In this document: in pieces, positions 35,445-47,961 of the stretch | Layout of the letters: each line of letters opens with the position of its first letter | Numbering within the stretch: position 1 is the stretch's first letter | Origin: Mercurialis annua | Taxonomy: Eukaryota > Streptophyta > Magnoliopsida > Malpighiales > Euphorbiaceae | Direction: 5' to 3' | Length of the DNA stretch: 64,000 nt | Assembly (NCBI RefSeq): GCF_937616625.2 | Contig: NC_065573.1 | Span: 21,281,001-21,345,000, forward strand | Notes under the pieces: model-generated | What the model saw: only the letters and a program-made list of their open reading frames with translations | Database searches by the model: none | Told to the model about the DNA's origin: nothing | Program-made: the position numbers and the translations under genes

Positions 35445-36516
35445 GTTGTCTGATTAAATATCGCAATTTTTTTTAACAAAGATAAATTTCCCTTTCACCA
35501 ATCTTAAATACACAGCACCTCATTAAAACAATTATGAAGAATGGAGAGCATGTGCTCTTGTTTATTTATTTTGAATATAAATGAGCTCTTAAATTGTTTT
35601 TGGAGATTTTTCTGGATTTGGCTATTTTATTTATCTGTTCGTAAAAGTTATTTTATTTTAGTTGTTCAAAAAATATTTTTAAATATTTATAAAATAGTTT
35701 TAAATTTTATAAACTCCTATTGATTTTAATTTTAACAATTCTAAAAAAACTCAAAAAATAAATAGAAAAATATGAATTTCTGTCTCACTTTATTATTTTC
35801 CGTGGTTTAATAAAACAAATATGAGCTATTTTTTTAAAATGACAGACAACGTTGTATTGTATAGGTCTTAAATAATGGACAGCCACCCCTTTCCTATTCC
35901 CTTTAATCTTCAAATATTTTAAATCATAAATCAGTGTAATAATGCAGATGGTATATATAAATATATATTTTTGTAATTTTCTAGCATTGCTTCGTCAACT
36001 GTATCATTGACTAAATGTCTATCAAAATGAAGGAAAATAATTGTATGATTTTGTATACATGTATTTATATATCATGCATACCAATATTTATATAGATACT
36101 ACAATATTCTTTTTATTTTTCATCAAATAATTGAATGTCTGCATTTTTTCAGGATATATTGTGATTTAGTTGTTAGTTGTTGGTACAAACTTGCATTTAA
36201 TGTGTTAAGGTGTTTCCAATATTTAAATATTTACAACACACCTTATTATTGGACTCAATATTAATTATCATGAAAAATCTATGTTAGTTGAGATGGTGTT
36301 TTAACCTTTGAAAAAAAATTATTACTCACCGAACATCTCGTATAGTATATAGTATTTATGAGGATAATAGTTCAAAATATAAAAACGTTTTGTTGGAAAT
36401 TCCAACCATCTAAAATTGCGGTACTCTAATATCAGACATTTTTTTATTCGTTTTACAAGCGCTTTTCATTTTTTTTGATAAATGCGCTTTTCACTTTTTA
36501 ATTATAAAAAAATGAA
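35445..36516. other. Gene-free AT-rich stretch
   Basis: No supported gene, RNA or complete element was found between the Stowaway MITE and the nested MITE. Confidence 0.45.
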
Positions 36517-38357
36517 GGATCGGGGTTCCGTCAAGTTCATTTAAACTTGACAGATCATGTTTAACACATCTGTAATTATAAAATAAATGGTGTATATAAA
36601 AAAAAGTTCAATTTTAATAAAATTAATTTATACCGTTCATTTAAGGCTGATCCCCTTAAAAAAACCACCACCTTTTAACTCCAATTCGATTGCACTCTCA
36701 TGTTGCAAAATCACCAATTTTATCTAAATTATGACCTTTCGGTTTAAATGGCACCCTCAAATATAAAATTAACTTCTTTTCACTTGAAAAATGTTCAAAT
36801 CAATATTTTATATTTAAACATATATTCTAAATAGTATTTAATGTAATATTTAAAAAAAAAACTCAAATATCATATATTTATAAACATATACAAGTTCAAA
36901 ATAATGATAATAAATTAATTTCTCTAATTTTTTTTCCCACACCACTGATCATCATTATTTTTTCAAATTTACAACTCTGCGTACAATCTATATACCAATA
37001 TATTATTGATTATATTGCAGTAGAATAATTAATTAAGCTGCACATAGTCATGCAATTCCGATCGTTAATTAATTACTCACCCCAATAATTGGTATATTAT
37101 GATTCAGTAAGCGTAGAACTCAACAAGCGTGGAGTAATTGGGTCGAGCTTGCCGGAGGAGTGATCGGCGGCGATTGAGATGCCACTTTCTTTCCTCTTAA
37201 ATGGTTGGAATGATCTTTAACCCGATTAAGGTTGTTGGGTTCCTTAAGCGGTTTTAAGATCTTCAACTTAAAAAGAAGAAAAATAAAATCCTTGATTTTG
37301 GTCTTTTGGAAAAACTATTTTCTTAGAGAAAGTGGTTTTTTTGGGGTTGAAAACAACTTTTTAATTTTATCTAGTGGTTTTTTCAAATTCTAAAATTGAG
37401 GTTTTAATTAGAAGTCTTTTTCTTGTTTGTCTTTGATTTAAATTATGTGTTGGTGCTTTTTAATGTTATTTTTAGATCTATCTTATTGGATTCATGTTGA
37501 AGATGCGGATGGAGGCTAATTAAGGAGCAAGCGGTTTCACGGTATAATCGAATGGGTTTGATAAATTAAGACCCCGCGTCTCGGACAAAGCGCCGTGTTT
37601 AAATTTTGCGGAATTCGGCTTAATTTACTCCTTTTCGATTAATCTTTTGCTTGTTTTTTATAGCTCCATATGTATTTTGTTGGTAGATTAGAGTTTTGAA
37701 AGTTTATATGGTTGATTGTGTATAACTTTCATCTTGTACTTTAATCTCATTTATGAATCTATCTTGGAGGGAAAAAAAAACGAGTTAAGCTTTTCTTCAA
37801 AACTGATTTCAGTTTTGTTAGTTTTCCAACTTTGGCCATTTTTTTTGGGTCTATTCAACAGCAACCCCAAAACCCACAGCCAACCTCGGAGAACAGATCC
37901 AGCTGGGTCTGTCCATCGGCGTCGGTGGCGTTCCAAATTTTAATTATTTTAAATTTTAAAAAATAAAAGTTAGTTTTATATTTAAAAAAAATTAAATAAT
38001 TGATTTGTATTTATTAAAAAATAGTATTAATTTTTGAAATTTTAGGGAAGCTGGTTTTTTGTTTTAATTATAACATTGAAGACTATTTATTAAAATTTGA
38101 AGTATTAAAAAAACCAATTTGATGTTTGAGGGTGTAATTGAAACCAAAAGGTGTAGATTTTGATGATTGAGGGTGTAACTGAAACCGAAAGATCAAAATT
38201 TGAGTAAAATTTGTAATTCTGCAACGTGAATGTGCAATCGAATTGTGGCTGAAAGGTGGAGGATTTTTAAGAGGATTATCCTTCATTTTGTAATGAATGG
38301 TATAGATTACTGAACATGACCCATCAAATTCATCAGAACTTGTGGGAATCCCAATTC
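36517..38357. mobile_element. MITE of the ggattgggattccc family, split by a later insertion
   Basis: Left part 36517-36644 and right part 38282-38357 together match the intact element at 58539-58737. The left begins ggatcggggttccgtcaagt and the right ends tgtgggaatcccaattc. The outer flanks aaaaatgaa (36508-36516) and aaaaattaa (38358-38366) match at 8 of 9. The intervening 36645-38281 is a separate inverted-repeat element. Confidence 0.82.
36645..38281. mobile_element. MULE-type element, 1.6 kb, nested in the MITE
   Basis: Terminal inverted repeats of more than 100 bp. The left end is ggctgatccccttaaaaaaa, then ccaccacctttt and caattcgattgcac. The right, reversed, is ggataatcctcttaaaaatc, then ctccacctttc and caattcgattgcac. 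The flanks ttcatttaa (36636-36644) and ttcattttg (38282-38290) agree at 7 of 9. The interior (37100-37960) has two GC-richer stretches, at 37130-37190 and 37860-37935, that may be captured sequence. I could not identify them, and no transposase is seen. Confidence 0.78.
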
Positions 38358-38498
38358 AAAAATTAATATATTTGTGCCATTAATTAATTAATTTAATTTT
38401 AATATTTATATATAATAATTTTAATTTTTATTAAATATATAAATTTTAGTTTAAAAAAAATTAATTTATGATTTAGATTTTTATCATAATACATTTAA

Positions 38499-38973
38499 GG
38501 CTAATGGGCTGAAAAAACCCTGATTTTTGTTTTGATTTTCAATTCCACTCCAACATAGCAATTTTTTCAATTTTACCCTATTTCAGATTTTTGGTTTTTA
38601 ATTGCACCCTGAAACATTAAATTAGACTCTTTTCGTTTGAAATATATTCAAAATAGATCCTTCATATTTATCAAATTATACAAAAAAACCAATATTCTCC
38701 ATAATAAAAAGATTAATTAAATTTAAATTAATTAATTAAAAATATATATTTTTTTAATTTTCGAAGGAGGAACAGCTCCTCCTCCTCTGGCAGCTCCTGG
38801 CCTGAGGAGCTGAGCTCCTCACGCGAGGAGCATTTACTCCTCAACGAGGAGCAACAACTCCTGGCCTGAGGAGCTGTTGTTCCTCAAGCGAGTAGCACGA
38901 GGAGCTTCCCTCCTCCCGAAACTAAAAAAAATAAAAAATTTATTTTTAATTAATTTAAATTTGATTGATTTTT
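38499..38973. mobile_element. Inverted-repeat element with gaggagc clusters, cut by an LTR
   Basis: Begins ggctaatgggctgaaaaaac and carries the cacctc/accct-type arm seen in other elements here. Its centre (38766-38925) is a dense palindromic array of gctcctc / gaggagc words. The right arm starts to mirror the left (aatttatttttaattaattt) but stops where the LTR begins at 38974. The missing right end was not found in the window. Confidence 0.6.
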
Positions 38974-41900
38974 TGTAATACCCCGTATTTTTCTCGTTAT
39001 GTTTTTACTTGATTTCGGATTGGTTCTTGCATTGAGATACCTTGATTGAGCCTTGTTTTGTATCTTGTATGTTACACATATATCGTGTGGGTATTAGATA
39101 TTGATTCGATTCATTTTCGGGTATTTATTGAAGTTGTTTTCCCATGTTTTCCAAAACTGCCATGTGTTAGTAAAACGTTGATATCTCACAATTGAACGGT
39201 CGGATCGGGCTCATCTTTGGATATATTGTTCCTAAGAGGATTTACTAAAATCTGGTCGGTTGGATTGTTATTTGGAGGTTTCTAACTCTAAAACTACCTT
39301 TTAAACCGTGGGCTTTAATTGCAGCCCAAGTAAAGCCCACAGGAGTCTATAAATAGACCCCTTAAGTTGCAAACCCTAGCCCCCATTAATCTCCAAACCC
39401 TAAAAACGAATTTCTTCACTCAAAGAACTTGATTTCTTCTTTCTAACAAGTCCGGATGCGATTCATTCCGCTAAGAATATGATTTTACATCCTACTCGCA
39501 AGATCTACGCGATTTCTACGTTGTGTTCTTCGTTGGAGGCTTGTGGATTAAATTAAATTCGGTCCAGCCCCTTGAACCTTGGGTTAATACATTATTTATC
39601 TTATTGTTCATCATCCTTAGGTATTGTTTTCATATCCATTTGATTCATGAATTCATTGCTATGTGATTTTGCCTAGAAATGCATAATATAGGATTTTAAT
39701 GAAGTGAATTGTTGCTATTGTCATGCCATGCTTATGCTACTGAGTTTGTATGGATAAAATGATGGTTTGTACATATATAAACTGATGTTACATGTTTTGA
39801 AAAGCGTTTGGCATGATTCATCAATGTTAGGATTTTTCTAGCAATTGTTGTATTTTAATCGATTTACTGGTTTGAATCTATGAAATTGAGATTCTATGCT
39901 TAGGTTACTGATATGTATGATATGCTTGATGGATTTGATGTTTATGAACTGATATTGTTGGTTGTATCAACACTTTGGCATGCTCTCGATTGTTTTAGCT
40001 GAAATTGCGTAAAATGCTGAATTTGGGTTCTTTAAGAGTTGTAATTGCATAAATGTTTTGCGATGATGTACCTACTGTTCTAAGATGATATATATGATGT
40101 TTATATGATTTAGGATCAGTGGCTATATGATTTGGGTTGTCGAATGCATGATTTGGTTTGTTTAGCATGTTTAGGCAAATTCTAGCGAAAATGCGTTATC
40201 GATTGTTTAAGGGATGTTGGCATGAGTTTAGATCTGAGTTGGTTTGGTATTTTGAAATTATGTATGATATACTACTGATCTAAATGAGTTTGGGAGTTTG
40301 AATTATAAATGTTTTGGTACGTGTTGGCTTAGTTTGCAAACTAGCTAGTTTTACACTAAAATGCTTTGATTTCAGATTCGATGCTTTGTAATGACTTAAG
40401 ATCTGAATTACTTTCATATTATTGATTATGGCATGTATATGAACTGATCTAAGGTGTTTTGTTTTGGCGATTCATGTTTGGTCTAGTTTTGGGCTAAGTG
40501 CCATGAATTCTTAATTGGCTTGATGTCGTGAAAAATACATTAATTGATTGCAAATGTTTTGCTATGACATGTGTTATATAAAATGTGATTATTAAGCATG
40601 ATAGGGCTGTTGTATATTGGTGTTTTTCTTATTTGGTTGTGTTTGTCCTTTGCGAACTTTTATCGAATTATAATCATGATGCTATACTTGGGTTTTAATG
40701 TTTAATTTGAATTCCCTTATTTTTCTAAATTGAAACTTTGGTATATTTAAATGATTCCGGACTTTAAACGAATTGTTTTACTTTGGTTGGATGTTTGGTT
40801 CGGGTTAGACTTGGGTCGCCCAATTCGTGAGTATAGGCTTGGCAGTTGTGATAACTCGGCTAGCTCACCACTTTGGTTTAAACTTGGTTTTATGATTTTA
40901 ACTAAGTTATTGAAATGGTTTTCCGGATTATGTTTTAAAAGTGGGAACTCAATTGGACTTGACTATCGTATGACTTTGGTTATGTTGAATATGTATGATT
41001 ACTCTACTTCGGTTAATGCTTGACATTTTGGCTAAATATGTGTAGTTACATATTGATGGTGTGTACTTTGGATTGGTTGATATCTGTGCTAGTCCTACGT
41101 GTTGTCTAGTACTCTCTAGAGTTAGGGGATGATATTAATTATGTTTTATGCCTTCTTTTAGACACGTCGACTGCTCGTGCTTCGGAGTCGAAACAGGTTT
41201 AGTTGCTTGCCAGGTTTTTCACGTGGATTTGCAAGCAGTGAGTTTATATCTCTATTTACCTCTTTATTAAGCAAATGTATTATTTTATATATATATATAT
41301 GTATAAGCGGCTTTTGAACTGTTTCCGGCATTGTGGATTTGATTTGGAACGTGCTACTCGATGGGCATCATCGGGACTGCGTGTGCACCGGTAATGATTA
41401 TGGTATTGAGGTAGGTTTGAGATACGTCTCACCTTAGTGAGGGCACCGGTGGAAGATACGTCTCCCGGGCTCACTATTTATTAAGTGATAGTCGGGGATC
41501 GGTTATTGAGATACGTCTCACCGACACGACAATGGATTTAGAATTGTGGTTTAGGGTTTCATTGATAATCCATAATGAAAATGTTTTATTAAACGTTTTA
41601 AAGGTTTTTAACTTAATAAATGTAAATGGTTATATAAACTCTACTCAGTAAATCTGACCCCGTTGTTTTCCCAATTTTTCCAGGTTTATGATTTGAAAGC
41701 TGGTCCACTCCGATTCTTTTGATTCCTCGGAGGTTTTTATGTTATTTAAACTAGTTTCTGTTTTCAAACTCTTAGACCGCAGTAGAACTAGTTATTTATT
41801 TCATTTGATACTACACTTTGGGATTGTCGATATATTCGATTATTATATTTGGCATGATTACTCTGGATTACGATATTGTTATATATAAGGCATGATGTTG

Positions 41901-42098
41901 AACATTTAAGATATTGAAGTTATTTATATTAGAACTGTAGTATAAATTGCTAGACTTAGGTTGGAGTCTCGGTTGCCCCCGAGCAGTTTTCTGCAGGTTT
42001 AAATGATTATTTGATTTCCGCGAGGCTTGCTACGGGTTTTGGTACAACCATACCCATACCCTAGCGCCGGTCTCGATTCATGAAAATGGGTTGTGACA
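38974..42098 (+). mobile_element. 5' LTR of a gypsy/chromovirus-type retrotransposon, about 3.1 kb
   Basis: It starts tgtaataccccgta and ends gggttgtgaca, which gives TG..CA termini. An initiator-Met tRNA binding site follows 4 bases later. The 3' part (ccatacccataccctagcgc, then cggtctcg) is of a type often seen in plant Tekay/Del-like LTRs, which are unusually long. Three copies of a gatacgtctc motif lie at about 41415-41520. A second, diverged copy of the 39.3-41.45 kb part occurs at 61840-63571. No matching 3' LTR is present within reach. Confidence 0.8.
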
Positions 42099-42102
42099 AA
42101 CT

Positions 42103-42114
42103 TGGTATCAGAGC
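42103..42114 (+). other. Primer-binding site (initiator-Met tRNA)
   Basis: tggtatcagagc is the standard complement to the 3' end of plant initiator-Met tRNA. It lies immediately after the LTR end, which fixes that boundary. Confidence 0.9.
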
Positions 42115-45100
42115 TTTGGTTTCAAACCAAGGCCTTATGCATGTTATGTGTTTATTAGTTTGGTATGTTAAGTTGATGCCGTGTCATAGGAACTACTGCG
42201 GAATTAGGATTCGTGTCTTGTCTTTTAAACGTCATCATTTGTTTTCAAACCTTCAGCCTACATCCTATAGGTGATGTATGTCAGTCCTTATTTGGTATTG
42301 ATGCTTTGATTGACAATTTATTTCACTTGGATGTTAATTGATGTATTTTATCATTATGAGATTATTTCACTTGGGTGATTATAATTGCTTTTGATTTCTC
42401 GGGAAATCATAGGTTGGTAAATTTTCCTAAAGACTCATACTTGGGTATGATGTTGTTTGATAAAACTTGTCGTTTATGCCTAAAACGATTTAGAATTTAT
42501 GGTAATGTTACAGTTATTTTACGTGATGCGTTGAACTGCTTTTGCCTTGTTAATAAAGTACATCTTGGCTTTGGCCTCAATTGTTGATGTTAAATGTGAT
42601 CGTATGTTGGGCGTTAGCCTTGTTTTTCAATTAAAGAGATTTTGGGTTAAACCTTAAAACGTGTTTGATGGTCATGCATTGTTTGACCACATGTTGATTT
42701 AAAGATTTTTATCGAGAATATTGTTTTATCCGATTTGTGTTTCGACATAGAATTATAAGAGAAGTTTAATTTTAAATTCTTAAAAAGATGGTTTTTGGTT
42801 GAGTTGCCAGTAAATATTTTGAAATATTATGTTTGGCCTGGTGTTAACAAGCGATGGTTTCAAATGATATTTTATGAGATAAATCATTGTTTTAAGAATT
42901 TAACGTTGAAGTTATTTTATCATGTTGTAGTATGCCAGCATTTTAAATTTTTGGGATTTACAGAATAGATGTTTGAAATCAAAGATTTCTCACTTGAGTT
43001 TTAAATTACCGTTTAGCGGTTGGTTTAAATTGAGCTCCCAAAATTTGAAGGGATGGAAATTTTATTAAAATACTTTTCCGGATTTACAAATATTTTAAAT
43101 ACGTTTTATAAACGATTGTTTTGGGTTCGACTTGGGTCACCCAAATTTAGGAGTTGAGCTTGGTAGTTGTAATGACTCGGCTAGCTCGATAATTTTATTG
43201 TCTGAGATACTTGGGTATCCGTTTTAAAGCAACTGATTAATAAGAAGAGATTTTTACAAAATGTGATTTTGTTTTAACCTTGGGGCTCAGCAAAATTTGG
43301 AAGTTTTCGTATTTGATTTTAATTTCAAAACGAATTTTGAAGCGTACTATTAAAGGACGATATATTTACATGGTAAATTTGTAATGAGATTTCAAGGAAA
43401 TGTTGTGGCATATCCTGATTTGTTTTAAGAATGCTTGAGTTAATTGTGTTCAATGGCATGGTTTCGTGGTTTACGATTTTCAGATTTGTTATCTTGTGAA
43501 CATTATTTGTGTTTTATAACTCGCTTGTCTGTTGGACTAAGTTGATTGTTTTAGTTTTGTCTCTTCGTGCGGTGTAGCACGTGAGATGATCTAATCATGT
43601 GGTTATGGTTGCCTTACCTCGATGTATAGTTTTGACCTTTGAGTAAGATCTTCTTTTAGATCTTGTTTCTCTTTTGTTCGGTTTTGGGTTGCGCGGGGCT
43701 TTGCTGTTTCTGTTTCGTGGATCGAAACCTTGGGGTTTCGATATCGAGGATTACGAGGGAAGTACTTCCTTCGGATTGGCTGATGATATCTGATTATCCT
43801 AGATCGGATATTGAAAACTCTGAACCGAGAAGATAGACCGGTGTATTAATACACTGCTGTTTCCATCAAGTCTGAGGATGTGATGCAGGAGCTGGCGGTA
43901 AATTTTATAGGAACGTATTTTATGTGCTATTTTCTTTGGATAATCTTAGTCTGGATTGAAGTTAGTTAGATACTTTTTATAGTACTAGAGATGTAATAAA
44001 GTTATTTAGATGAGTTGCCTTATAGCATCGAGTGTTGCTGATTTGAGAAATATTTTGAGGTTATCGAGTGCACATCTCATAGAGTGTAACGTCTAGCAAA
44101 TATTTTATTGGGAAATGGATTTCAAAGGTTGAATTATTGAAATTTTTGAAATATTTTCAAAACGTAATTATGCCCAGACATATCATGAACATACATTTTG
44201 AATGTCACGATTAGGTTTGCATTGAACACTGAGTATGTTCACTAAATAAAAGGTAAATTAATAATTGATACATGCATAATAGTACATGCATCACATGCAT
44301 AAAAATGATTAGGGTTGGATGCAACTCTTTGGGGATGAGAGATGTCATCACCCTGGCACACAATTATGTAAAAATGAATTTTACCGATAAAGTGGTTTTG
44401 AGGAAAAAAATATTTTGGAACAAACTCGCGAGTCACATAATGATAAATGTATCTATAAAGTTGATGGATTTCAAATGTTTTTGAAATTATTATTTTTACC
44501 GAAAGATAGCTAGACAAATACTCTGTGTGATTGAGGTAAATTAAGGACGATTGCGTTGCAATGATCAGTTCTATGTTATTTGAATAATTGTGTTTCGTAG
44601 GAATTAGTATTGGATATAAGGTTGCACTCGAGTTATTGTTGTAATAAGTGTGATAGGATTTTGAGGTCGGATGAAAGGCTTACGTGTTAGCTTCCAATTT
44701 AGGATTTGAGGGTTGTGGGATTAAGCGATTTGGTTATACTCTACGTGTGTGTATACGCCGTGATATTAAAAGAAGTTTGTTTTTAAATATTTGAGTTTGT
44801 TCAAATGTTTTGGTTTACTCATATAGAGTTGTGTGAATGAGGTGATTTTCATTACAAATGTTTTTTTTCCATTTTGAAAAAAGCATAAAAAAATTTAGCA
44901 AGTTTGATTTAAAGAGAATAAATTTTTTGTCAATTGAACGGTTTCACAGATTTGCAGATTTTATTTCAATGTAAGGTGTAACTGCGAAATTCAAAATACA
45001 AATATTTTGAAAATTTTGATGTGTTTACAAACTAGAGGATTTTTTTTCTCGCAACGGTAAAAACATTTTAGTTTTGAATATAAAAGAGGGTATAAGTTGT

Positions 45101-45440
45101 TAGAGTCTTTTAAAAGAGAAGTGGAAAATATAAATAAAATGTTTTGTGCTTTGGAAATTTTGTTTTCTGTAAGTTTGACTTGAGCATAACCAATGACCCG
45201 GTTAATGGTGAATTTGATCTAGATGATCTTTCGTTTGCGAGGTTACAGTTATATTTGGTGGATTAATTTTAAGAATTTCAGTTTGGTATGATTATATAAG
45301 TTAGCTGATTCGAGGTTCGAGGATCGTGGTAAATAGGTTTCGCCAACTAGGGTTGGTTGGTCGATTTTTTTTTGATTGATGATATGATTATGAAATGTTT
45401 AGATATTGTTTTTATCGGCTGTCAAACCTTTTGTGTGTGC
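42115..45440 (+). mobile_element. Internal region of the LTR element, without gag/pol
   Basis: Continuous with the primer-binding site but lacking any recognisable gag, protease, reverse transcriptase or integrase. Around 43125-43190 it repeats an LTR motif (cgacttgggtcacccaa, gtaatgactcggctagctc) also found at 40805-40870. By structure it is a large non-autonomous derivative or a strongly decayed copy. The right limit is approximate, and no polypurine tract or 3' LTR was recognised. Confidence 0.5.
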
Positions 45441-46022
45441 AACCTTTAAATTAAAGGGAATTAAATTATGTTCCATTGTCATGATAATACCATCTCTGAT
45501 CACACAACTGCAACAGCTAGCATTTCTATCTTCATCATACTAATCATTAAGCACCGTTATTGTGTTATGTCTATTTTTTTAAACATTAAACCATCAATAT
45601 TAATACAAAACACACCTATATTTGGTGTAATCCATCATAAAATGATAATTTTAATTGTTACAAAGATCCAACTTATCTGAAAAGTAAAATTTAACATCTT
45701 CTTTTATATTTTTAGTTAGATTAGGTTAGATCTAATCCAACTAAGACACTAAACTAGCATAAAAAAATCTAAATCTAGATCAAAATTGGTCAAGAGAAAA
45801 ACTTTATTCAAATTAAAAGTAAGAAAACTATAAAAATATGAATTTAAGAAGATAGAGAGGTGATTTTTAGATAAGAATGACCAATAATTTTTTTCAAATA
45901 AACAATGATGAAAAAACTTGTTAGGATTTTGAGAGAATTTCTCTCAAAATAGCGGCTAGGGTTTTTGATTAAATAAAAAAAATTAAATCTCTTGTCATAA
46001 ATAAAAATTATTATGAATCAAC

Positions 46023-46120
46023 AAGCCATAATTTAAATAATACGAGTGTTGGAAAACATTCTGTTAAAGTCGTAAGTTCAACTTTTTTTACAAGCGTTTT
46101 CCCTTTCCAATTATAATACA
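46023..46120 (+). mobile_element. tRNA-derived SINE (ggtataag family), diverged
   Basis: agccataatttaaataatac, aaagtcgtaagttcaacttt and tacaagcgttttccctttcc follow the same order as the copies at 20403 and 56433. Confidence 0.5.
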
Positions 46121-47099
46121 AATATTATGAAAAACAAATATTTATTGTACATTGGCCACCTATAGTATCAAATAAACGATAATTATACTTTAAATTATAT
46201 CATAGAATATATTATATTCAATATAGGTAAAAGTATTTAATATTCTAATATTTAAAAATTAGATTTAAATATGCTTTTTTTTATTTAGACAAAATATTGA
46301 TGCTCTATCATTTTAAAATTGTGATATTATTTGATCTCAAGATTAAGTTATCATATCATTTATTCTCAGAAAAAGGTGTAAATATATTTCAAATGCTTTA
46401 AATTAAACAATTTTTTCTTCTAAAAAAAAGTAAACAATTTTTCTATTTTCTATTTCATTTTTTAAAACAATTTAATTAAATCTTTGATAAAGCTATTTTT
46501 CATAATTAACATCTTAAATGCAGTTGTTATTTTTTATGCTAAATTTTAGTATGAAAATAATAATAAAATGTTATATTTAGCATAGCGTCAAAATTATTTC
46601 TCCAATATAAAACGTTAAAAAATTATTATAATAATTACTTATCATGATAATTGTCTCTGAGAATAATAATTCTTCCAATATCAACCACCCACCAATCAAC
46701 TCTCTTTTTAATTCTTTCTCAATTAATTAATTTCAATTCTTTTGCTAAATTCATAAAAAAATTTATCTATACTTATGTTTCAATATTTTAACCTAATCTT
46801 TCTCATTTTAAATTCTCCTTCAAAATCAAATAATCTCTAAATTTAAACAAGTATATAAAAAAAAATATTTGTATAAATTACATATTTATAATATTGTAAA
46901 ATAATTATATTAATAATTTTTTAGTTATTGTCATAATATTATGTTAATAAATCATGGATAGATAATTTTGCGAACTTTTTTAAAAAATAATTTAATAATG
47001 ATTCATGACAACCGTTTAAGCTGTCTTGATTCAAGACAATTATTTTTTTAAATTTAATTCTTTGAAATTGTGTCGTCTTGCCGAGCTTTTGTCCAAAAT
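46121..47099. other. Gene-free AT-rich stretch
   Basis: No supported gene or element was found. Confidence 0.4.
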
Positions 47100-47129
47100 A
47101 TTTTTCTACTACATGATGTGAGGCAAAGT

Positions 47130-47561
47130 GGTGATTTTGTTGAACTTGTAGGAATCAGTCAAGTTGTAAAGAAACGGGTCGAAATAGCGAAGCACATTAT
47201 TTGTCCCCTTATTTATCGATTGATTTAATTAGCATTGTTTTTACCAGTTTCAACTGCTTTAGTTGAAAGGGAATTTTCCACAATGAATATTATCAAGAAC
47301 GATTTGTGTAACAAAAATGAGGGATGAGTTTTTAAGCGGCAGCTTATCATGTTTTATTGAGAAACAATTTTTTGTAAGGATTGATGATAAGTCCATTCTA
47401 CAACGCTTTCAAATTATGCAGACACAAAAAATACAATTGTCTCGCCGCGATCGAAACTAATATAATATATTATAGTAGTATTATTTATACAAATGAATTT
47501 ATATATTATCAATTGCATGTTGTTTAGTCCTGGCTGAAAACAATTCCTGGTTCCGCCACTG
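47130..47561 (+). pseudogene. hAT transposase C-terminal remnant with element end
   Basis: Around 47235-47400 the plus strand encodes LFLPVSTALVEREFSTMNII then KNDLCNKNEG, the hAT-family C-terminal dimerisation region, followed by stops. Downstream, 47546-47561 reads cctggttccgccactg, whose reverse (cagtggcggaaccagg) is a typical hAT terminal repeat. The transposase body and left end are missing. It is a truncated 3' half lying 0.4 kb beyond the terpene synthase stop codon. Confidence 0.72.
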
Positions 47562-47961
47562 ACTATCGATACTTGAAATGTTTTATTGTTTCAACCCCCA
47601 CCCCGGCCACGGCCTGAATATCAGAATTTATGACTCCATTTTTAAATGACAATTATCACATTCATCTAAAATGATCACTTAATCACATAATAACAAATTC
47701 TATTAAGCAGGACTTTGATTTATCATGAACGGAAAATGATACAAAACAAGAAAAAGGTATCTCCGAACGCTGTTCCTTGTATCTTCATACTCAAACCAAA
47801 AGAGTGGAACTTCAAAAGTACAAATTTCCTTACAGAGACGGTAAAAAAGAAAATGAATAACACCTAAGCACCCTTTATTATTTTTTGGTTTACACCAAAT
47901 ATTTCAGTCGCGTATGATAGAAAAACGCACACTCGAGAAAGAAGAATGGTGTAGAAATCCA

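Noticed and set aside
40751..41023. 90-aa plus-strand frame
   Set aside because: Lies within the long LTR. Long LTRs often keep chance frames, and no retroviral motif is present.
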